64,000 bases of DNA, taken from Halomonas sp. GT. Its GTDB lineage: Bacteria; Pseudomonadota; Gammaproteobacteria; Pseudomonadales; Halomonadaceae. Below the pieces are notes generated by a model that was not told the DNA's origin, ran no database searches, and worked only from the letters and a program-made list of their open reading frames with translations. The position numbers and the translations under genes were made by a program. Positions 1 through 8,802 of this stretch are shown piece after piece. The stretch is taken from positions 1,116,001 to 1,180,000 of the forward strand of contig NZ_CP020562.1 in assembly GCF_002082565.1 (NCBI RefSeq), read 5' to 3'. The number at the start of each line of letters is the position of its first letter. Within the stretch, counting starts at the first letter, position 1.

Positions 1-1
1 T

Positions 2-49
2 GGCGAAGCGGCTGTGGCTCAGTGGCTAGCAAAACGCTTCGCGCTGTAA
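2..49 (+). CDS. C-terminal end of an upstream gene (possibly glucokinase)
   Basis: Only the last 15 codons are visible, reading GEAAVAQWLAKRFAL and a TAA stop at 47-49. The other two plus frames close at 27-29 and 73-75, so this is the most protein-like of the three, but the evidence is thin. In Pseudomonas the gene before the GltR/GtrS-type regulators is glucokinase (glk), so glk is the contextual guess. Nothing in these few residues proves it. Confidence 0.3.
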   Translation, partial: GEAAVAQWLAKRFAL

Positions 50-149
50 CCTTGGTCGATGGCCGCTTGCGATAGGGTGGCCACTCCACCATCATCTAGC
101 CCCTAAAATGATAATAACGAGTAATAATAACCCAGGGCATATTGCTACC

Positions 150-875
150 ATGACCACCACGCCTGCTACCTTGATGGTCGTTGATGACGACTCGGAAATA
201 CGCGAACTGCTGGCAGACTATTTTGGGCGTCACGGCTATCACGTGTTGACCGCCGACGGGGCGGATTCGCTGTATCAGCAATTGGTGGATCAAGCGCCAG
301 ACTTGTTGATCGTTGATGTCATGATGCCGGGGGATGACGGTTTTACCATCTGCCGGGAACTGAGAAAAACCAGCGATACGCCGATTATTATGCTCACCGC
401 CAGTGCCGATGATACCGACCGCATTTTGGGGCTTGAGTTAGGCGCTGATGACTATATCGCTAAGCCCTTCAACCCTCGTGAGTTGCTGGCGCGAATTAAA
501 GCGGTATTGCGCCGAGCCCGCCCGGCAGCAACTGGCGCGTCAACCCAAGAGGCTCGCTGGGTGCGCTTTGGCGACTGGCAACTTGACCGCATGACCCGCG
601 AACTGATTGACCACGAAGGTCTTCGCACCGCACTTTCCGGCGCAGACTTTCAATTACTGCAGGTATTTCTGGAACGGCCTGCCACCGTCATTACTCGCGA
701 TGATCTCTACACATTGACCCGCGGCCGTGAAGCGCCACCGCTAGATCGCTCGATTGACGTACATGTGTGCCGCTTGCGCCAGCGGCTGGGGGAAGATGCA
801 CAGCACTCACAACTGATTCGAACTGTGCGTGGGGCTGGCTATGTGTTGACCGCTAGGGTTGAAGCTGCTTCGTGA
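150..875 (+). CDS. gltR: OmpR-family response regulator, GltR-like
   Basis: Cytoplasmic DNA-binding response regulator, about 241 residues from the ATG at 150. The receiver domain (about residues 5-120) shows the acidic cluster VVDDD (D12-D14), the phospho-acceptor D56 in LIVDVMMPG and the conserved lysine in DDYIAKPF. A winged-helix OmpR/PhoB effector domain follows (about 145-238), ending in SIDVHVCRLRQRLG and IRTVRGAGYVL. An in-frame ATG at 108 would add 14 unconvincing residues. Neither start has a clear Shine-Dalgarno, and the start at 150 fits family length. The stop overlaps the kinase GTG start by 4 nt, so the two are translationally coupled. Because the pair sits directly before a glucose-type ABC transporter, as in Pseudomonas, it probably controls that transporter; that is inference from position. 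Confidence 0.85.
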   Translation: MTTTPATLMVVDDDSEIRELLADYFGRHGYHVLTADGADSLYQQLVDQAPDLLIVDVMMPGDDGFTICRELRKTSDTPIIMLTASADDTDRILGLELGADDYIAKPFNPRELLARIKAVLRRARPAATGASTQEARWVRFGDWQLDRMTRELIDHEGLRTALSGADFQLLQVFLERPATVITRDDLYTLTRGREAPPLDRSIDVHVCRLRQRLGEDAQHSQLIRTVRGAGYVLTARVEAAS

Positions 876-2344
876 AGGGCGTAAAGCGCAACCTCGCGGG
901 CTGGTTGCCGAGCAGCCTACGTGGGCGCTTTGTGGTCATTATGATTGCGGGCGTGCTGGCTGCTCAAGCGGCTAGCTATGCGCTATGGACATCCCAGGTG
1001 CGAGCCAGCCAGCTGGAACAGTTAGACGAGCTTTCCAGCAACATGGCCTTCAGTATTGCTTCGACCATGCGGTTTTTCCGTTCGCTGCCAGTAGATTATC
1101 GGCACATTGTACTGGATCAGTTGCGTAGCATGGGCGGCACGCGTTTTTTTGTCAGCGTGAATGAGCGACGTATTCCTGTCGAAGATATTGGCAGCGGCCC
1201 GGAAAAAGAGGTCGTAGTCGACAATGTCCGCGCTATCTTGACCCAACAACTCTCCATCGACGATGTGGTGGTGGAGTTTTCCCGCCCGGAAACCTTGCGT
1301 GTCTTTAATAACGAAGTGCTGCTTTACGATTTACCACCCCGTTGGGGGCAGCACAGTCTGTTAATGGAGCCGCTTTCGCCCCCTATCTTAGTGGTGCAGT
1401 TGGAGCTGGCCCCGGATACCTGGCTTTACGTGGCCACATTACTGGGGGTGCCGGATATTTTTAGCGGCTACCGCTGGCTGTCTGAAGAGCGTTTATTAGT
1501 TGGTGTGCTGGTGCTGTTAAGCGTGCTCGCGCTTTCGTTACTCGGTATTACCAGTGTGACTCGGCCGTTGGCGCGGCTTTCCCGAGCAGCACGCCAACTG
1601 GGTGATGATTTGGATAGTCCGCCACTCAAAGAGAGCGGCCCTAAAGAAGTGGCCGCCACTGCAGTGGCCTTTAATCGTATGCAACGGCGTATTCAAGATC
1701 AGATTGATGAGCGTGAGCGGCTGTTTTCGGCGATTTCTCATGATCTTAAAACCCCCATTACACGCATGCGATTGCGTGCCGAAATGCTCGATGATACTGC
1801 TCAGCGTGAACGTTTTTGCGCCTCACTTGACGAGTTGAGTGAGCTGGTCAAGGGGGCATTGGCCTCGGTCAAAGGGTTGGACCTGCATGAAGAACCCCGG
1901 GCCACGGATCTTAACGCGCTGGTGTTGGAGATTGCCGAAGAGCTGCGTTTACATGGTGGAGAGGTATCTCTCTGTGGCAGCGTAGCACCACTGACTGTTA
2001 AGCCATTGGCGCTAAAACGCTGCTTGGCAAACCTGCTTGAAAACGCGGTTTTTTATGGTCAGAAAGCAACCGTAACGCTGGAAGAGCAGGCGGGCGTCGT
2101 GACGTTGCGCATTCATGATAATGGGCCAGGTATTCCTGATACGCAGCTTTCCCGAGTATTTTCCCCGTTTGTGCGCCTGGAAGCCTCTAGAAGCCGTTAC
2201 ACCGGTGGAAGCGGCCTGGGGCTTGGTATTGCTCGTCATATTGCCCGTGCTCATGGGGGCGATATTGTCTTATCGAATCACTCGGCAGGTGGGTTAGTGG
2301 CCACGTTAACGCTACCGCGCCAAACGAGTGTTACTGACTTGTAA
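872..2344 (+). CDS. gtrS: Sensor histidine kinase, GtrS/GltS-like
   Basis: Inner-membrane sensor kinase of 490 residues, starting at a GTG that overlaps the regulator stop (GTGA). One N-terminal membrane segment (about residues 20-42), a periplasmic sensor region to about 208, a second membrane segment (about 209-232), then a HAMP linker. The dimerisation/phosphoacceptor domain has the H-box FSAISHDLKTPITR with His290. The catalytic domain shows the N-box LANLLENAVFYG, DNGPGIP and the glycine-rich loop GGSGLGLGIARHIA. The partner is the response regulator just upstream. In Pseudomonas the equivalent kinase responds to glucose catabolites, but the periplasmic domain here cannot be assigned a ligand by eye. 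Confidence 0.87.
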   Translation: MKGVKRNLAGWLPSSLRGRFVVIMIAGVLAAQAASYALWTSQVRASQLEQLDELSSNMAFSIASTMRFFRSLPVDYRHIVLDQLRSMGGTRFFVSVNERRIPVEDIGSGPEKEVVVDNVRAILTQQLSIDDVVVEFSRPETLRVFNNEVLLYDLPPRWGQHSLLMEPLSPPILVVQLELAPDTWLYVATLLGVPDIFSGYRWLSEERLLVGVLVLLSVLALSLLGITSVTRPLARLSRAARQLGDDLDSPPLKESGPKEVAATAVAFNRMQRRIQDQIDERERLFSAISHDLKTPITRMRLRAEMLDDTAQRERFCASLDELSELVKGALASVKGLDLHEEPRATDLNALVLEIAEELRLHGGEVSLCGSVAPLTVKPLALKRCLANLLENAVFYGQKATVTLEEQAGVVTLRIHDNGPGIPDTQLSRVFSPFVRLEASRSRYTGGSGLGLGIARHIARAHGGDIVLSNHSAGGLVATLTLPRQTSVTDL

Positions 2345-2512
2345 TAAAACCCTAACACTATTAATAAATTGCCAAGACTATGCAGGACTCGGTAACTCCC
2401 GTTGTGTACCTGGGTGGCGTACTCTGCTGTGAGTCGTTCAGTCGAGCATCATCAGCAACGACATCTCATAAGCACAAAAACAACACCACAATAACAACAG
2501 CAGGAGCTATTC

Positions 2513-3808
2513 ATGCCGATTACCAATATGCCCGTTTTTAACGTCCCCACATTTAAAAAATCCGCACTCGCGTTAGCCCTGGTGGCTGGTACCACCATGG
2601 CAGCCAGCACCACCCAAGCTAACGAAGTGGAAGTACTGCACTGGTGGACATCCGGCGGTGAAGCCCGCGCGGCAAACGTTCTCAAAGAGTTAATGGAAGC
2701 TGAAGGCTATGGCTGGCAGGATTTTGCCGTGGCTGGTGGCGGTGGTGAAACCGCTATGACGGTACTTAAGTCTCGTGCAATGTCTGGCAACCCGCCTTCC
2801 GCCGCGCAAATTAAAGGCCCTGAAATTCAAGAGTGGGGCGAACTTGGCCTGTTGGGTGATTTAGACGACGTCGCCACTGCTGAAGACTGGAACGATCTAC
2901 TGCCCGAGAGTGTTGCCGATATTATGCGCTACGACAGCCACTATGTTGCCGTACCCGCGAACGTTCACCGTGTTAATTGGCTGTGGGCCAATCCTGACGT
3001 GCTAGACGCGGCAGGCGTTGAGATGCCTACCACGCTTGAAGAGCTATTTACCGCCGGTGACGCCATTCGCGAAGCTGGTTTTGTACCGCTAGCCCATGGC
3101 GGCCAAGCGTGGCAAGACGCGACGGTGTTCGAGAGTGTCGTGTTGGGCAGTCAAGGCACCGAGTTTTACCAGCAGGCGCTGGTGGAACTAGACCCTGAGG
3201 CGCTGGGCGGGGAGCAGATGATTACGGCACTTGAAGACTTTAAGCGCCTGCGCGAGTTGATGGATCAAGGCATGTCAGGCCGCGATTGGAACATTGCTAC
3301 CGCGATGGTGATTGAAGGTGTTGCAGGTTTTCAGCTAATGGGTGACTGGGCTAAAGGGGAGTTCACCGCCGCAGGCCTTACCGCTGGTGAAGACTATCTG
3401 TGTGCTGCCGCCCCCGGTACTGAAGACGCCTTTACGTTTAATATCGACAGCCTGGCGATGTTCCGTGTTACTGACGATGCTGAACGTGATGCCCAGCAAA
3501 CCCTGGCGCGCCTAGTCTTAGAGCCGACCTTCCAAGAAGCCTTTAACCTCGCCAAAGGTTCCATTCCAGCGCGGCCTGATCTGGATATGAGTGAGTTCGA
3601 TAGTTGTGCCCAGCAGTCGCTTGCTGATTTCCAACGCACTGCTGATAAGGGTGGCCTGGTGCCGAGCATGGCCCATGGCATGGCGGTACGCGCTGATGTT
3701 CAGGGAGCAATCTTTGATGTCGTGACCAACTACTTCAACGATACTGATATGCCTGCCGAAGAAGCCGCCCAACGGTTAGTGAGTGCGGCTGAAACCGCCT
3801 CTTTTTAA
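2513..3808 (+). CDS. gltB: Glucose/mannose-type ABC transporter periplasmic binding protein
   Basis: Extracellular solute-binding protein (family 1) of 431 residues. A Sec signal peptide runs over about residues 1-36: basic FKK, then a hydrophobic [13 protein letters not shown] stretch and an AxA-like site before [15 protein letters not shown]. The mature start and the stretch [18 protein letters not shown] resemble the Pseudomonas GltB and Thermus glucose/galactose/mannose binding proteins. A good ribosome binding site (AGGAGC) lies about 8 nt before the ATG at 2513. First gene of a binding protein-permease-permease-ATPase cluster. The 170 nt upstream should hold the promoter, but I could not pick out a convincing one. 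Sugar specificity is inferred from family resemblance and from the adjacent regulators. Confidence 0.85.
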   Translation: MPITNMPVFNVPTFKKSALALALVAGTTMAASTTQANEVEVLHWWTSGGEARAANVLKELMEAEGYGWQDFAVAGGGGETAMTVLKSRAMSGNPPSAAQIKGPEIQEWGELGLLGDLDDVATAEDWNDLLPESVADIMRYDSHYVAVPANVHRVNWLWANPDVLDAAGVEMPTTLEELFTAGDAIREAGFVPLAHGGQAWQDATVFESVVLGSQGTEFYQQALVELDPEALGGEQMITALEDFKRLRELMDQGMSGRDWNIATAMVIEGVAGFQLMGDWAKGEFTAAGLTAGEDYLCAAAPGTEDAFTFNIDSLAMFRVTDDAERDAQQTLARLVLEPTFQEAFNLAKGSIPARPDLDMSEFDSCAQQSLADFQRTADKGGLVPSMAHGMAVRADVQGAIFDVVTNYFNDTDMPAEEAAQRLVSAAETASF

Positions 3809-3839
3809 GCCACCGCGTACTTTTTTATAAGTGACGTAA

Positions 3840-3866
3840 CTAGCGCCGCCGCAACGGCGGCGCTAG
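3840..3866 (+). promoter_or_regulatory. Intercistronic hairpin after the binding-protein gene
   Basis: Perfect 11-bp GC-rich inverted repeat: CTAGCGCCGCC at 3840-3850, loop GCAAC, and the complement at 3856-3866. It lies 31 nt after the binding-protein stop and before the permease ribosome binding site, with no T-tract after it. Such hairpins in transporter operons often protect the upstream message or partly stop transcription, giving more binding protein than permease. That role is inferred here. Confidence 0.7.
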
Positions 3867-3891
3867 CGGTTGACTGGCGAGGAATTATCTC

Positions 3892-4806
3892 ATGAGCGAA
3901 CCCACGACGCGCACTGCAGTGCGACCGACGGCGTCTGGCTGGCTGCAAACTTGGCTACCACGCCTGGTGCTAGCCCCTTCTGTAGCGGTGTCTCTGTTTT
4001 TTGTTTACGGCTTTATGCTGTGGACCTTTGTGCTCTCTCTAACCAGCTCGCGCATGCTGCCAAGCTACGACTTTGTTGGTTTTGGCCAGTATTCGCGGCT
4101 GATGGCCAACGAGCGTTGGTGGGTAGCGTCCACCAATCTAATGGTGTTTGGCGTGCTATTTATTGCGATTTGCCTGGTGATTGGCGCACTGCTGGCAATT
4201 TTATTGGATCAGAAAATTCGCCAAGAGGGTGCGTTGCGCACGATTTATCTCTACCCCATGGCGCTGTCGTTTATCGTCACCGGTGTGGTGTGGAAGTGGC
4301 TACTCAACCCGCAGTTGGGCATCCAGGCGATGGTGCAAAGCTGGGGGTTTGAGTCGTTTCGCTTTGACTGGATCGTTAACCCGGATATGGCGATTTATAC
4401 CCTGGTGATTGCTGCGGTTTGGCAAGCATCTGGCTTTGTGATGGCGCTCTTTTTGGCGGGGCTGCGGGGTATCGATGACAGCATCGTCAAAGCGGCTCAG
4501 TTAGACGGTGCTAGCCTGCCGCGCATTTACTGGCGAGTAGTGATGCCTTGCCTGCGCCCGGTAGTGTTCAGCGCGGTGATGATTCTGGCCCATATTGCGA
4601 TTAAGAGCTTTGACTTAGTGGTAGCGCTCACCGGCGGCGGGCCTGGCTACGCCACCGACCTACCGGCCACCTTTATGTACACCCATGCCTTTAACCGTGC
4701 CCAGATCGGGCTTGGCTCCGCCAGCGCCATATTAATGCTCGGCGGCGTTCTGGCTATTTTGATTCCTTACCTCTATTCCGAATTAAGGAGCCGTAAACAT
4801 GGCTAA
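3892..4806 (+). CDS. gltF: Sugar ABC transporter permease 1 (MalF-like)
   Basis: Inner-membrane permease of 304 residues with about six hydrophobic segments. The EAA-type cytoplasmic loop that docks on the ATPase is AAQLDGASLPRIYWRVVMPC. A GAGGAA ribosome binding site precedes the ATG at 3892. Its 3' end overlaps the next permease by 8 nt (4799-4806), typical of coupled translation of a heterodimeric permease. Works with the binding protein, the second permease and the ATPase encoded around it to import a monosaccharide, probably glucose. Confidence 0.88.
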   Translation: MSEPTTRTAVRPTASGWLQTWLPRLVLAPSVAVSLFFVYGFMLWTFVLSLTSSRMLPSYDFVGFGQYSRLMANERWWVASTNLMVFGVLFIAICLVIGALLAILLDQKIRQEGALRTIYLYPMALSFIVTGVVWKWLLNPQLGIQAMVQSWGFESFRFDWIVNPDMAIYTLVIAAVWQASGFVMALFLAGLRGIDDSIVKAAQLDGASLPRIYWRVVMPCLRPVVFSAVMILAHIAIKSFDLVVALTGGGPGYATDLPATFMYTHAFNRAQIGLGSASAILMLGGVLAILIPYLYSELRSRKHG

Positions 4807-5677
4807 CGTGATTCGTCGGCAAACGCCCGCCGCGCGGCTTTTGCGTGCCGTGCTTTATGGCGTACTTATCGTGGCGGGGCTGTTTTATATCCTGCCGCTG
4901 GTGGTCATGCTGATGACCTCTATCAAGCCGTTGAGTGAAATTAGCGCGGGTACGCTGCTTTCACTGCCGCAAAATCCAACCCTTGAACCCTGGACGAAGG
5001 CCTGGGGAGAAGCGTGTACCGGTATGCGCTGTGAAGGGGTAGGTGGCTATTTTTGGAACTCCTTTGCGATTGTGATTCCTGCGGTGCTGATTTCCACCAC
5101 GGTTGGAGCGCTAAACGGCTATGCGTTGACCAAATGGCGCTTTAAAGGCTCTGAGTTGGTCTTCGCGCTGATGCTGTTTGGCTGCTTTATCCCGTTTCAG
5201 GTGGTGCTGCTACCGATGGCACAAACCCTGGGCTGGTTAGGGCTTTCCAGCTCACGTGCAGGGTTGATTTTGGTTCATGTGGTCTTTGGCATCGCCTTCA
5301 CCACGCTGTTTTTCCGCAATTTTTATGTCGGGATTCCTAACGAGCTAGTCTCGGCGGCGAAGTTGGATGGCGCGGGATTTTTCCGTATTTTCTGGCGCAT
5401 TTTATTGCCGGTTTCCGCGCCGATTATTGTGGTGTCGGTGATTTGGCAGTTCACCCAGATTTGGAACGACTTTTTATTCGGCGTGGCATTCTCGGCCCAC
5501 AACACCCAGCCAGTGACGGTGGCGCTCAACAATCTTGTGAATACGTCCACTGGTGTGCGTGAGTACAACGTCGATATGGCCGCGGCAATGATTGCAGCAC
5601 TGCCAACGCTGGTGGTGTATGTCCTGGCCGGAAAGTATTTCGTGCGCGGGCTGACGGCAGGCTCCGTGAAAGGCTAA
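4799..5677 (+). CDS. gltG: Sugar ABC transporter permease 2 (MalG-like)
   Basis: Second inner-membrane permease, 292 residues and about six membrane segments. The EAA loop reads AAKLDGAGFFRIFWRILLPV, followed by the MalG-type stretch IWQFTQIWNDFLFGVAFS. The start ATG lies inside the end of the preceding permease gene and has a strong AAGGAG site. Forms the translocation pore together with the first permease. Confidence 0.88.
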   Translation: MANVIRRQTPAARLLRAVLYGVLIVAGLFYILPLVVMLMTSIKPLSEISAGTLLSLPQNPTLEPWTKAWGEACTGMRCEGVGGYFWNSFAIVIPAVLISTTVGALNGYALTKWRFKGSELVFALMLFGCFIPFQVVLLPMAQTLGWLGLSSSRAGLILVHVVFGIAFTTLFFRNFYVGIPNELVSAAKLDGAGFFRIFWRILLPVSAPIIVVSVIWQFTQIWNDFLFGVAFSAHNTQPVTVALNNLVNTSTGVREYNVDMAAAMIAALPTLVVYVLAGKYFVRGLTAGSVKG

Positions 5678-5721
5678 TAACAACTAAGTGAATGGCAGCA
5701 ACCATTTCTAGACGGTCAGAA

Positions 5722-5804
5722 GCAGCCCTCGGCGGGGGCGCTGTGAACCCATCCATGGGCGCTACTTTCGCCATCCATGGCGAAAGACCCCCGCTACGGG
5801 CTGC
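5722..5804. repeat. REP-like palindromic element between permease and ATPase genes
   Basis: An 83-nt nested inverted repeat. The outer arms are GCAGCCC (5722-5728) and GGGCTGC (5798-5804). A second arm pair is GCGGGGG (5732-5738) and CCCCCGC (5788-5794). Inside lie two tight hairpins: CCCATCCATGGG (5748-5759) and TTCGCCATCCATGGCGAA (5767-5784), both with a CC turn. The arrangement resembles bacterial REP/BIME elements. I saw no second copy in the window. It lies within the operon and may affect messenger stability. Confidence 0.65.
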
Positions 5805-5861
5805 TATTGACCGATCCAACTAAGTGGAGTTTGTCAGTCGCTTTACAATGGGATTTTCATT

Positions 5862-6983
5862 ATGGCAGCGTTAGAAATTCACAACGTGCGCAAAGAGTTC
5901 GGCAGCGAGCGGGTGTTGAAAGATGTCAGTATTTCGATTGATTCTGGTGAATTCCTGATTTTGGTGGGGCCATCTGGCTGTGGTAAATCCACGCTGATGA
6001 ACGCCATCGCCGGGCTTGAGCCCGTGACTAGCGGCAATATCTATATTGACGGCGAAGACGTCACTTGGCGCACGCCCGCTGAACGGGATATTGCCATGGT
6101 GTTTCAGTCCTACGCACTTTATCCCAGCATGACCGTGCGGCAAAACATCAGCTTTGGCCTGGAAATGCGCAAGGTGCCCAAAGCTGAGCGTGCCGCTGCC
6201 GTAGAGCGCGTAGCCGACCTGCTGCAAATCTCCCACCTGCTGGAACGTAAGCCTGCCCAGCTTTCCGGTGGTCAGCGTCAGCGTGTGGCCATGGGGCGGG
6301 CGCTGGCCCGTGAACCCAAGGTGTATCTATTTGACGAGCCGCTATCCAACCTGGACGCAAAACTGCGGGTGGATATGCGTACCGAGATTAAAAAGCTCCA
6401 CCAGCGCTTAGGTACCACAATTGTTTACGTCACCCATGACCAAGTTGAAGCAATGACCCTGGCCGACTGCATTGCGGTGATGCGTGATGGTCATATCCTG
6501 CAGCTTGGTAGCCCCGATGAGGTGTATAACAACCCGGTCGATATGTTCGTCGCAGGCTTTATGGGTTCACCCTCGATGAACTTTATTCGCGCGACGCTGG
6601 AGGCGGCGGGTGATGGTTATGCACTACGTATTGCCACCCCTGATGAAGATGATGTTTTGCTGCCATGGCCCTCTGAACGCAACACAGCGGGGCTCGTGGA
6701 ACAGTTGAACAAGCCGATTATTCTCGGACTTAGACCAGAACACTTCAGCGAGGAGGATGTTCGGCTGAGCGACCAGGCAGAAGGGACGTTAATGGAGGCC
6801 AAGGTAAGCGTCGTTGAGCCGACCGGTGCCGATATTCTGCTACGCCTGCCGCTGGGTGAGCAAGAAATCACCGCTAGGGTAGGGCCTAAATGCGCAATTG
6901 CCCCCGGCGAGCGCTTGTCGCTGCGCGTTGATATGGCCCGCGCTGTGCTGTTTGATGCCGAGACTGAACAGCGCTTGGCTTGA
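5862..6983 (+). CDS. gltK: Sugar ABC transporter ATP-binding protein (MalK/UgpC type)
   Basis: Cytoplasmic ATPase of 373 residues powering the transporter. Walker A is GPSGCGKST (36-44), the Q-loop VFQSYALYPSMTV, the signature LSGGQRQRVAMGRAL (about 133-147), Walker B VYLFDEPLSNLDAKL (about 154-168) and the switch histidine is in VYVTHDQVEAM. The C-terminal third (about 240-373) is the TOBE-type regulatory extension usual in the MalK/UgpC/MsmK subfamily. A 184-nt gap with the palindromic element separates it from the permease gene. In Pseudomonas the next gene is the porin oprB; here no porin follows. Confidence 0.9.
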   Translation: MAALEIHNVRKEFGSERVLKDVSISIDSGEFLILVGPSGCGKSTLMNAIAGLEPVTSGNIYIDGEDVTWRTPAERDIAMVFQSYALYPSMTVRQNISFGLEMRKVPKAERAAAVERVADLLQISHLLERKPAQLSGGQRQRVAMGRALAREPKVYLFDEPLSNLDAKLRVDMRTEIKKLHQRLGTTIVYVTHDQVEAMTLADCIAVMRDGHILQLGSPDEVYNNPVDMFVAGFMGSPSMNFIRATLEAAGDGYALRIATPDEDDVLLPWPSERNTAGLVEQLNKPIILGLRPEHFSEEDVRLSDQAEGTLMEAKVSVVEPTGADILLRLPLGEQEITARVGPKCAIAPGERLSLRVDMARAVLFDAETEQRLA

Positions 6984-7009
6984 AGCGTTAGTGTCATCTC
7001 ATACTGATA

Positions 7010-7049
7010 AGTAACGAGCCTCTGCTGATGTTAGCAGAGGCTCGTTACT
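7010..7049. terminator. Bidirectional terminator-like hairpin between gltK and the BCCT gene
   Basis: Perfect 17-bp stem: arms at 7010-7026 and 7033-7049 around the loop GATGTT, between two converging genes. No long T-tract on either side, so intrinsic termination is likely but not certain. Confidence 0.7.
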
Positions 7050-7067
7050 ATCATCCTAATGTCCTCG

Positions 7068-8708
7068 TTAGCGACGCATATGCTTTAACTCACCATTAAG
7101 CGCTTTAATGATTGAGTAGCACATCAGCAGCATAACAATTGAGAATGGAATGGCCGTTGCTGTCACGCCTGCCTGAAGCGCTGATAAGCCGCCACCAATA
7201 AGCAGTACGATAGCGATAAGCCCCTCAACAATTGCCCAAAACATGCGCTGTGGTCGGGGAGCGTCAATTTTTCCGCCGGCCGTGATAGTGTCGATAACTA
7301 AAGATCCCGAGTCCGACGAGGTAACAAAGAATATCAGTGCCAACACGATGCCTAAGGTAGACATAATACCTGTTAGAGGCAGCTCATTAAGCATGCCGAA
7401 TAGCGATAATTCAGGTCTGTAGTTGTCGATGACATACTCTTTAACCAAGCTGCCGGCGGGGTCTGCGTAGAGCTGATCTAGCGCAGTAGCACCAAAGACG
7501 CCCATCCAAATAAAAATGAACAAGCTGGGTACAAGCAGCACACAGAGCACGAACTCTCGCACTGTACGACCTCGTGACACGCGGGCGATAAACATGCCGA
7601 CGAAAGGTGCCCAACTGATCCACCACGCCCAGTAGAAAATAGTCCAGGATTGACGGTAGGCATCATCATCACGGCCAAAAGGGGCAGATAGAGGCAAGAA
7701 GTCAGCAACATAGGTGATAAGCCCAGACATAAAACCGCTTAGCGCAATCAACGTTGGGCCGGCAAACAAAACGAAGAAGAAAAACAATACAGCCAGGATC
7801 ATGTTGAATTCAGAAAGCTTCTTTAAGCCGCCCTCTAATCCACGCCATACTGACACTAGCGCGACTGCCGTTACGAGCACAATGACGATCACTTGGGTGG
7901 TGGTGTTTACCTCCATGCCAAAGACGAAGTTCATGCCCGCATTCGCTTGCTGTGCGCCCAGTCCTAGGGATGTGGCCAGCCCGAAGAGGGTGGCAAACAC
8001 TGCCAGAATATCGATGGCATGGCCCCACCAACCCCAAACACGTTCGCCCAGAATTGGAAAAAACGCTGAACGTATCGAAAATGGCAGGCCCTTATTATAG
8101 GTAAAAATACCCAGGGCGAGAGCCATCACAACATACACCGCCCAGCCATGGAGACCCCAGTGAAGATAGGTGCCCGCAAGCCCCATGGCACTCGCATCAG
8201 CAATAGCGTCAGGGTTCAGTGTTCCATCACTTCCAAAGGGCGGCGTAATACCTAAAGGCAACGAAACATTGGCGTGATAAACCGGTTCTAGAACGCCAAA
8301 GAATAGTAAGCCGATGCCAATGCCCGCAGTGAACAGCATTGCAAACCAAGAAAGATAGCTATGATCCGGGCGAGCGTCAGGCCCCCCTAGCCTGACTGAT
8401 CCATAAGGCAAGACCACTAGTGCCAAGCAAAACAGAATAAAGAAATCCACCAGGATCATGAAATACCAGTCCAGGGTGCCCGTGGAAAAAGCGACGATCG
8501 ACTGAAAAATGCTCCCTGCGCGTTCAGGAAATAGCAGCGTAAGGATAATAAACACGACCGAAGCAAGTGCGGATACAGCAAAAACGCGATTATGGATATC
8601 AAATCCGATGGGGCCAAAGCTCCCCTCGATATTATCCTGCCCGACGACGTAGTCGGTTTGCATATCACTAGTCATAGGCGGCGACTCAGGGTCGCTTTTA
8701 GTGCTCAT
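7068..8708 (-). CDS. BCCT-family betaine/choline/carnitine transporter
   Basis: Inner-membrane, sodium- or proton-coupled uptake carrier of 546 residues with about 12 hydrophobic segments. The BCCT tryptophan-rich signature WTIFYWAWWISWAPF sits at about residues 353-367 and is followed by ARVSRGRTVREFV. GVLEPVYH and the TSSDSGSLVID stretch are also typical. The tail after the last segment is short, unlike BetT with its long regulatory C-terminus. A ribosome binding site (AAGGGA) precedes the ATG at 8708. The neighbouring choline-sulfatase remnant suggests the locus once took up choline-O-sulfate, choline or betaine as osmoprotectant. The exact substrate cannot be read from sequence. Confidence 0.92.
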   Translation of the reverse strand: MSTKSDPESPPMTSDMQTDYVVGQDNIEGSFGPIGFDIHNRVFAVSALASVVFIILTLLFPERAGSIFQSIVAFSTGTLDWYFMILVDFFILFCLALVVLPYGSVRLGGPDARPDHSYLSWFAMLFTAGIGIGLLFFGVLEPVYHANVSLPLGITPPFGSDGTLNPDAIADASAMGLAGTYLHWGLHGWAVYVVMALALGIFTYNKGLPFSIRSAFFPILGERVWGWWGHAIDILAVFATLFGLATSLGLGAQQANAGMNFVFGMEVNTTTQVIVIVLVTAVALVSVWRGLEGGLKKLSEFNMILAVLFFFFVLFAGPTLIALSGFMSGLITYVADFLPLSAPFGRDDDAYRQSWTIFYWAWWISWAPFVGMFIARVSRGRTVREFVLCVLLVPSLFIFIWMGVFGATALDQLYADPAGSLVKEYVIDNYRPELSLFGMLNELPLTGIMSTLGIVLALIFFVTSSDSGSLVIDTITAGGKIDAPRPQRMFWAIVEGLIAIVLLIGGGLSALQAGVTATAIPFSIVMLLMCYSIIKALNGELKHMRR

Positions 8709-8802
8709 AATAAAATTTCCCTTATTATTAATAATGGGCTCATCAGCCGTCTTATCATCTTTATTTTAGGGTGGTAGTGGTTAAATGATGAATCAACGGT
8801 TG

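Noticed and set aside
108-149. Longer N-terminus for the response regulator
   Set aside because: The extra 14 residues lack family character, and the start at 150 gives the usual length.
3870-4352. A 160-codon open frame overlapping the first permease gene
   Set aside because: It lies in another frame over the membrane-protein gene, which has a clear family match, a ribosome site and the EAA motif; the alternative translation looks like no protein.
7714-8100. A 128-codon plus-strand frame inside the BCCT gene
   Set aside because: It is the antisense shadow of a well-supported transporter gene.
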